The translations under genes and the position numbers were made by a program. A model generated the notes under the pieces. That model worked only from the letters and a program-made list of their open reading frames with translations, had not been told where the DNA came from and did no database searches. DNA of 38,535 bases from Leptolyngbyaceae cyanobacterium RM1_1_2 (GTDB taxonomy: Bacteria; Cyanobacteriota; Cyanobacteriia; Phormidesmidales; Phormidesmidaceae): assembly GCA_012032345.1 (NCBI GenBank), contig JAAUQI010000047.1, positions 1-38,535 of the forward strand. The letters are read 5' to 3'. Positions 35,997 to 38,535 of the stretch are shown in pieces (positions within the stretch are counted from its first letter, which is position 1; the number at the start of each line of letters is the position of its first letter).

Positions 35997-36268
35997 GTCG
36001 GCGATCGCCCTGCCGCAAAAATCTGCGCCACCGTTAGCTGCAAATCTGGAAAAACACCCGAGCGAATCACGTCATTATCTCGAAATCTTTCTGCTTGAAT
36101 CTGTAAAAACAGCGTGCCGTTGATAAAGCCTGCTATCTTTGAATGCTTGCCCTTGGGTTTTGGCATCTCGACGATGATTCCTCGGTGCAGCTCATAGCGC
36201 TGATTTGCCTGTGCTGGATAGTCCGCCACAAACTGATCAAAGGTGACTAATGAAGAAGCGGCCTGCAT
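35993..36268 (-). pseudogene. Uma2-family (DUF820) protein with its central core deleted
   Basis: Uma2 proteins have a PD-(D/E)xK nuclease fold, are about 190 residues long and are highly multiplied in cyanobacteria. This one has only 91 residues. The N-terminal half (QRYELHRGIIVEMPKPKGKH, then SKIAGFINGTLFLQIQAE) is followed at once by the normal C-terminus (FRDNDVIRSGVFPDLQLTVA, then QIFAAGR). About 95 residues, including the catalytic Asp and Glu-x-Lys, are missing while the frame is kept. It is therefore probably inactive. It overlaps dacB by four bases and follows the 79-residue gene by five bases. Confidence 0.8.
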
Positions 36269-36273
36269 AGTGC

Positions 36274-36513
36274 CTACTCTGCTTGCTCAATCTCAGCTCT
36301 AGACTCACCCCAGTAGGCGCTGTAAGTCCACTCTTCGCTGCTGCCTTTATCTTGGGTAGACCAGCGATAGAGCGCTACTTTAGGGTCAATACCTACTTCA
36401 ATGAGCTTTGCGCCCATGTAATATTCCATCTGCTTTAGCGTCCGCTGCTTGAGAAACTCAGACTGGGATTTTGGAATGCTGCGCGACATGTGGGCTTGAG
36501 TATGCTTGGACAT
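36274..36513 (-). CDS. Small protein of unknown function
   Basis: A 79-residue protein from ATG 36513; TTG 36522 would add three residues and ATG 36489 is also possible. The sequence is soluble and mixed-charge (KSQSEFLKQRTLKQMEYYMG, and a Trp/Tyr-rich segment EEWTYSAYWGES near the end). I do not recognise the family. It stops just before the Uma2 remnant and may be cotranscribed with it and dacB. Confidence 0.6.
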   Translation of the reverse strand: MSKHTQAHMSRSIPKSQSEFLKQRTLKQMEYYMGAKLIEVGIDPKVALYRWSTQDKGSSEEWTYSAYWGESRAEIEQAE

Positions 36514-36667
36514 AGCTGTCAAATTCTAAATGCCTCCACCATAGAAGATGACAATATCCAGGAACAAGATATTTCAACCATTGTTAACTTCTGGGTTTGA
36601 TTTCTAGGATGAACTTCTAGGGTTAATTTCGGGAGCAAGGAGTTCCTTACCCCCGCTTGGGCATGAT

Positions 36668-37018
36668 TTAGACTGGCGTTTTTTCGGCAGGCTGACTTTC
36701 AGGCAGGCCAATTTCGCTACAGACCTCGTAAAAATTCGTGGTCGGCGGCTGCTCAAACAGGTGAGCAATCTGATTTAGAGCGTCTTTGTAAGCAGCGCTT
36801 TGATGAGCGTCCATATCGCCGACGTCTTCCCACAAAATAATAGCAATGCCGCGATCGCTGCCCGGTTCCTGCAGCAGGTAAGCGCCTTTAAAGCCTTGCT
36901 GATAGGTGGAGACGGCTTTTTCGTAGAGCTGTCGAGCGGTCGAAAAAGTACCCGGCCTAAACTCACCGATGGCGACATAGGCTTGCTTATGCTTGAGAAA
37001 ATCTGAAAATTCTGACAT
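36668..37018 (-). CDS. Antibiotic-biosynthesis-monooxygenase-like (dimeric alpha/beta barrel) protein
   Basis: A 116-residue protein whose pattern fits the ABM/dimeric ferredoxin-like barrel: YVAIGEFRPGTFSTARQLYE (first strand and helix), KGAYLLQEPGSDRGIAIILW (central strands), then a second helix and strand (NFYEVCSEIGLPE). Such proteins include quinol monooxygenases and heme-degrading enzymes, but no specific catalytic residue can be assigned. ATG 37018 is preferred; GTG/ATG at 37027 adds three residues. It is monocistronic. Confidence 0.6.
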   Translation of the reverse strand: MSEFSDFLKHKQAYVAIGEFRPGTFSTARQLYEKAVSTYQQGFKGAYLLQEPGSDRGIAIILWEDVGDMDAHQSAAYKDALNQIAHLFEQPPTTNFYEVCSEIGLPESQPAEKTPV

Positions 37019-37292
37019 GGTCACCACGCTCTTAATTCACTAGGGTTACAGTTTCTCGTAAGAAACGGATCTTATAGTGATCCCCAAGAGTGTCTTAAGA
37101 TACCGAAAACTGTTCAGGCACAAGTTGGGTAAAAGCATTGAGAGACATTACGTTCCAAAACCTCTCATAAACTTCTTTCATAAACTTTGGCGAGACAGAC
37201 ACAGCAATCCTATATGGATCGTCAAGGGACTTCCTATAGAAAAATCCTTTCACAGCTCTCGCATCCCAAATGACTTGGGTCTGCTAAGCTTC

Positions 37293-38535
37293 CTAAGCCG
37301 ACACGACCGCCTGTCGAGATCCGGCTAGCTCAAAGGCGCTGTGAATGGCCTGTAGCGCTCTGATGCCCTCAGACTGAGCTACCACGCAGCTAATCTTAAT
37401 TTCTGAGGTGGCAATCATTTGAATATTGATATTTTCATCAGCCAGCGCCCGGAACATTTTAGCCGCTACTCCCGGCTGATAAACCATGCCAGCCCCAACA
37501 ACGCTGACTTTGGCGATCGCCGTATCTAGGGCCACATCCCCACAGCCTGAAGCAGACAGGGTCTGAACCAGCAAATCTCGGGCGGCCTGGGCCTCAGCCT
37601 GACTAACCGTAAAAGCAATATCGCGGGTGTTTTGGCCTGCAACTGAGCGACAGCGCTGGGACTGGATGATCATGTCTACGCTGATGCTGCTGTCGGCTAA
37701 ACGCTGAAAGATCCTGGCAGCCATACCGGGGCGATCGGGCACCTGACGAATAGCCAGACGGGCCTGATGCTGGTCTAGAGCGGCCCCGCGCACTGCAGGC
37801 AGAGTCAGCGGGCTGACAGATTTACTCAGGTGAGCGGGTGAGCAGTTGAGCCTGAAGCTTTGACAAAGAGCCGCGATCGCCAGGTCGCAATCTTCTACCG
37901 CTACGGTGCAGCTCACCTTGACCTCTGAGGTAGAAATCATTTGAATGTTGACCCCGGCGGCGGCCAGAGTCGAGAACATCTGCGCCGCGACGCCGGGGCG
38001 ACCAATCATGCCAGCCCCGATGATACTCACCTTTGCCATTTGCCGATCGATAATCACCTCGGCCTCATCTGCCGCCATTGGGTGGCTACGCAGGGCGGGT
38101 GCGATCGCAGTGGCGATGGCTTCGGCCCGATTGAGGTTGTCGTGGGTGACGGTAAAGGCAATATCGTTGGTGTTGCCATCGTGAATTGACTGAATGATCA
38201 AATCGACGTTAAGCGCCTGCTGCCCTAGTTCGCCAAATAGCCGAGCGGCAATACCTGGGCAGTCAGGCACCCGCAGCAGCGCTACTTTGGCCTGATTGGT
38301 ATCAAACTCAATAGCGTCTACCGGGTGCGCCAGTTCAAGTCCCTGTAGCGATCGCCCCTGGAGCAGCGGCGACTGTACCACCGTGCCAGGATCGTCACCC
38401 CAGCTAGAGCGCACCACCATCGGCACGCCGTAGTTGCGGGCAATCTCGACCGCGCGCGGGTGCAGCACCTTGGCCCCCAGACTGGCTAGCTCTAGCATCT
38501 CATCGCAGATAATCTCAGGCATGAGCTGAGCCTCA
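37293..38535 (-). CDS. lysC: Aspartate kinase, C-terminal part (runs off the window)
   Basis: First enzyme of the aspartate pathway to lysine, threonine and methionine. Only the end of the kinase domain is present (CDEMLELASLGAKVLHPRAV, RNYGVPMVVRSSW), open without a stop to the window edge (EAQL before the apparent ATG), so the true start lies beyond 38535. Four ACT repeats follow in two pairs: VALLRVPDCPGIAARLFGEL, VSIIGAGMIGRPGVAAQMFS, LAIRQVPDRPGMAARIFQRL and VSVVGAGMVYQPGVAAKMFR. The double ACT pair is typical of the cyanobacterial enzyme and binds lysine and threonine as feedback inhibitors. The gene is intact where visible. Confidence 0.95.
   Translation of the reverse strand, partial: EAQLMPEIICDEMLELASLGAKVLHPRAVEIARNYGVPMVVRSSWGDDPGTVVQSPLLQGRSLQGLELAHPVDAIEFDTNQAKVALLRVPDCPGIAARLFGELGQQALNVDLIIQSIHDGNTNDIAFTVTHDNLNRAEAIATAIAPALRSHPMAADEAEVIIDRQMAKVSIIGAGMIGRPGVAAQMFSTLAAAGVNIQMISTSEVKVSCTVAVEDCDLAIAALCQSFRLNCSPAHLSKSVSPLTLPAVRGAALDQHQARLAIRQVPDRPGMAARIFQRLADSSISVDMIIQSQRCRSVAGQNTRDIAFTVSQAEAQAARDLLVQTLSASGCGDVALDTAIAKVSVVGAGMVYQPGVAAKMFRALADENINIQMIATSEIKISCVVAQSEGIRALQAIHSAFELAGSRQAVVSA

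Noticed and set aside
37077-37328. Plus-strand frame of 83 codons between the ABM-like gene and lysC
   Set aside because: It starts with GTG without a ribosome-binding site, overlaps the lysC 3' end and has no recognisable family; it could be a decayed gene but cannot be supported.

Overview
The window is chromosomal DNA from a cyanobacterium. The evidence is a photosystem II D1 gene (psbA), a BicA bicarbonate transporter, an LL-diaminopimelate aminotransferase, an ABA4-like carotenoid protein, a PEP-CTERM protein and dozens of HIP1 octamers (GCGATCGC). The gene mix and moderate GC content fit a filamentous or Leptolyngbya-like lineage, but the species cannot be fixed from this sequence alone. 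There are no rRNA or tRNA genes, no CRISPR array and no complete prophage.

Layout: dapL (117-1352) is followed by an inverted four-PAS hybrid histidine kinase that is split by a frameshift (1490-4247). Next come a HIT-family hydrolase, psbA with a terminator, and a minus-strand set of crcB (frameshifted), a coiled-coil protein and a DUF4231/SLATT-GH19 fusion. That set is divergent from a lysozyme-like/M15 peptidoglycan hydrolase (8340-9587). bicA follows. A minus-strand run from 17207 to 11890 looks like a nitrogen-scavenging operon: an allophanate-hydrolase-tail-like protein, guanine deaminase, formamidase, a biuret-hydrolase-like enzyme, an ABC ATPase of the BMP/nucleoside type and a second isochorismatase-fold hydrolase. 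All the enzymes whose reaction can be guessed release ammonia. Then come a PEP-CTERM protein, a Tat-exported PhoX phosphatase, and an exported protein with a Pho-box-like sequence upstream. yjbQ-era, an ABA4-like gene, an incomplete Dpp/Opp-type transporter (binding protein plus one permease) and proA follow.

From 28.2 to 33.3 kb the DNA is accessory. It holds a large DUF4157 (eCIS-core type) protein interrupted by one in-frame TAA just before its HELTH metalloprotease motif, the relic of an M15-peptidase effector, and a probable transposase tail. The right end is minus-strand housekeeping: DUF389, dacB, an internally deleted Uma2 protein, two small proteins and the C-terminal part of lysC, which runs off the window.

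The most striking pattern is that four genes (histidine kinase, crcB, biuret-hydrolase-like, allophanate-hydrolase-tail-like) each carry a small frameshift, and every one lies at the edge of a HIP1 octamer. Either these are systematic sequencing errors at a methylated motif, or HIP1 sites are real indel hotspots here. The most unusual gene architecture is the SLATT membrane domain fused to a GH19 muramidase, translationally coupled to a coiled-coil protein and facing a second, two-domain wall hydrolase.
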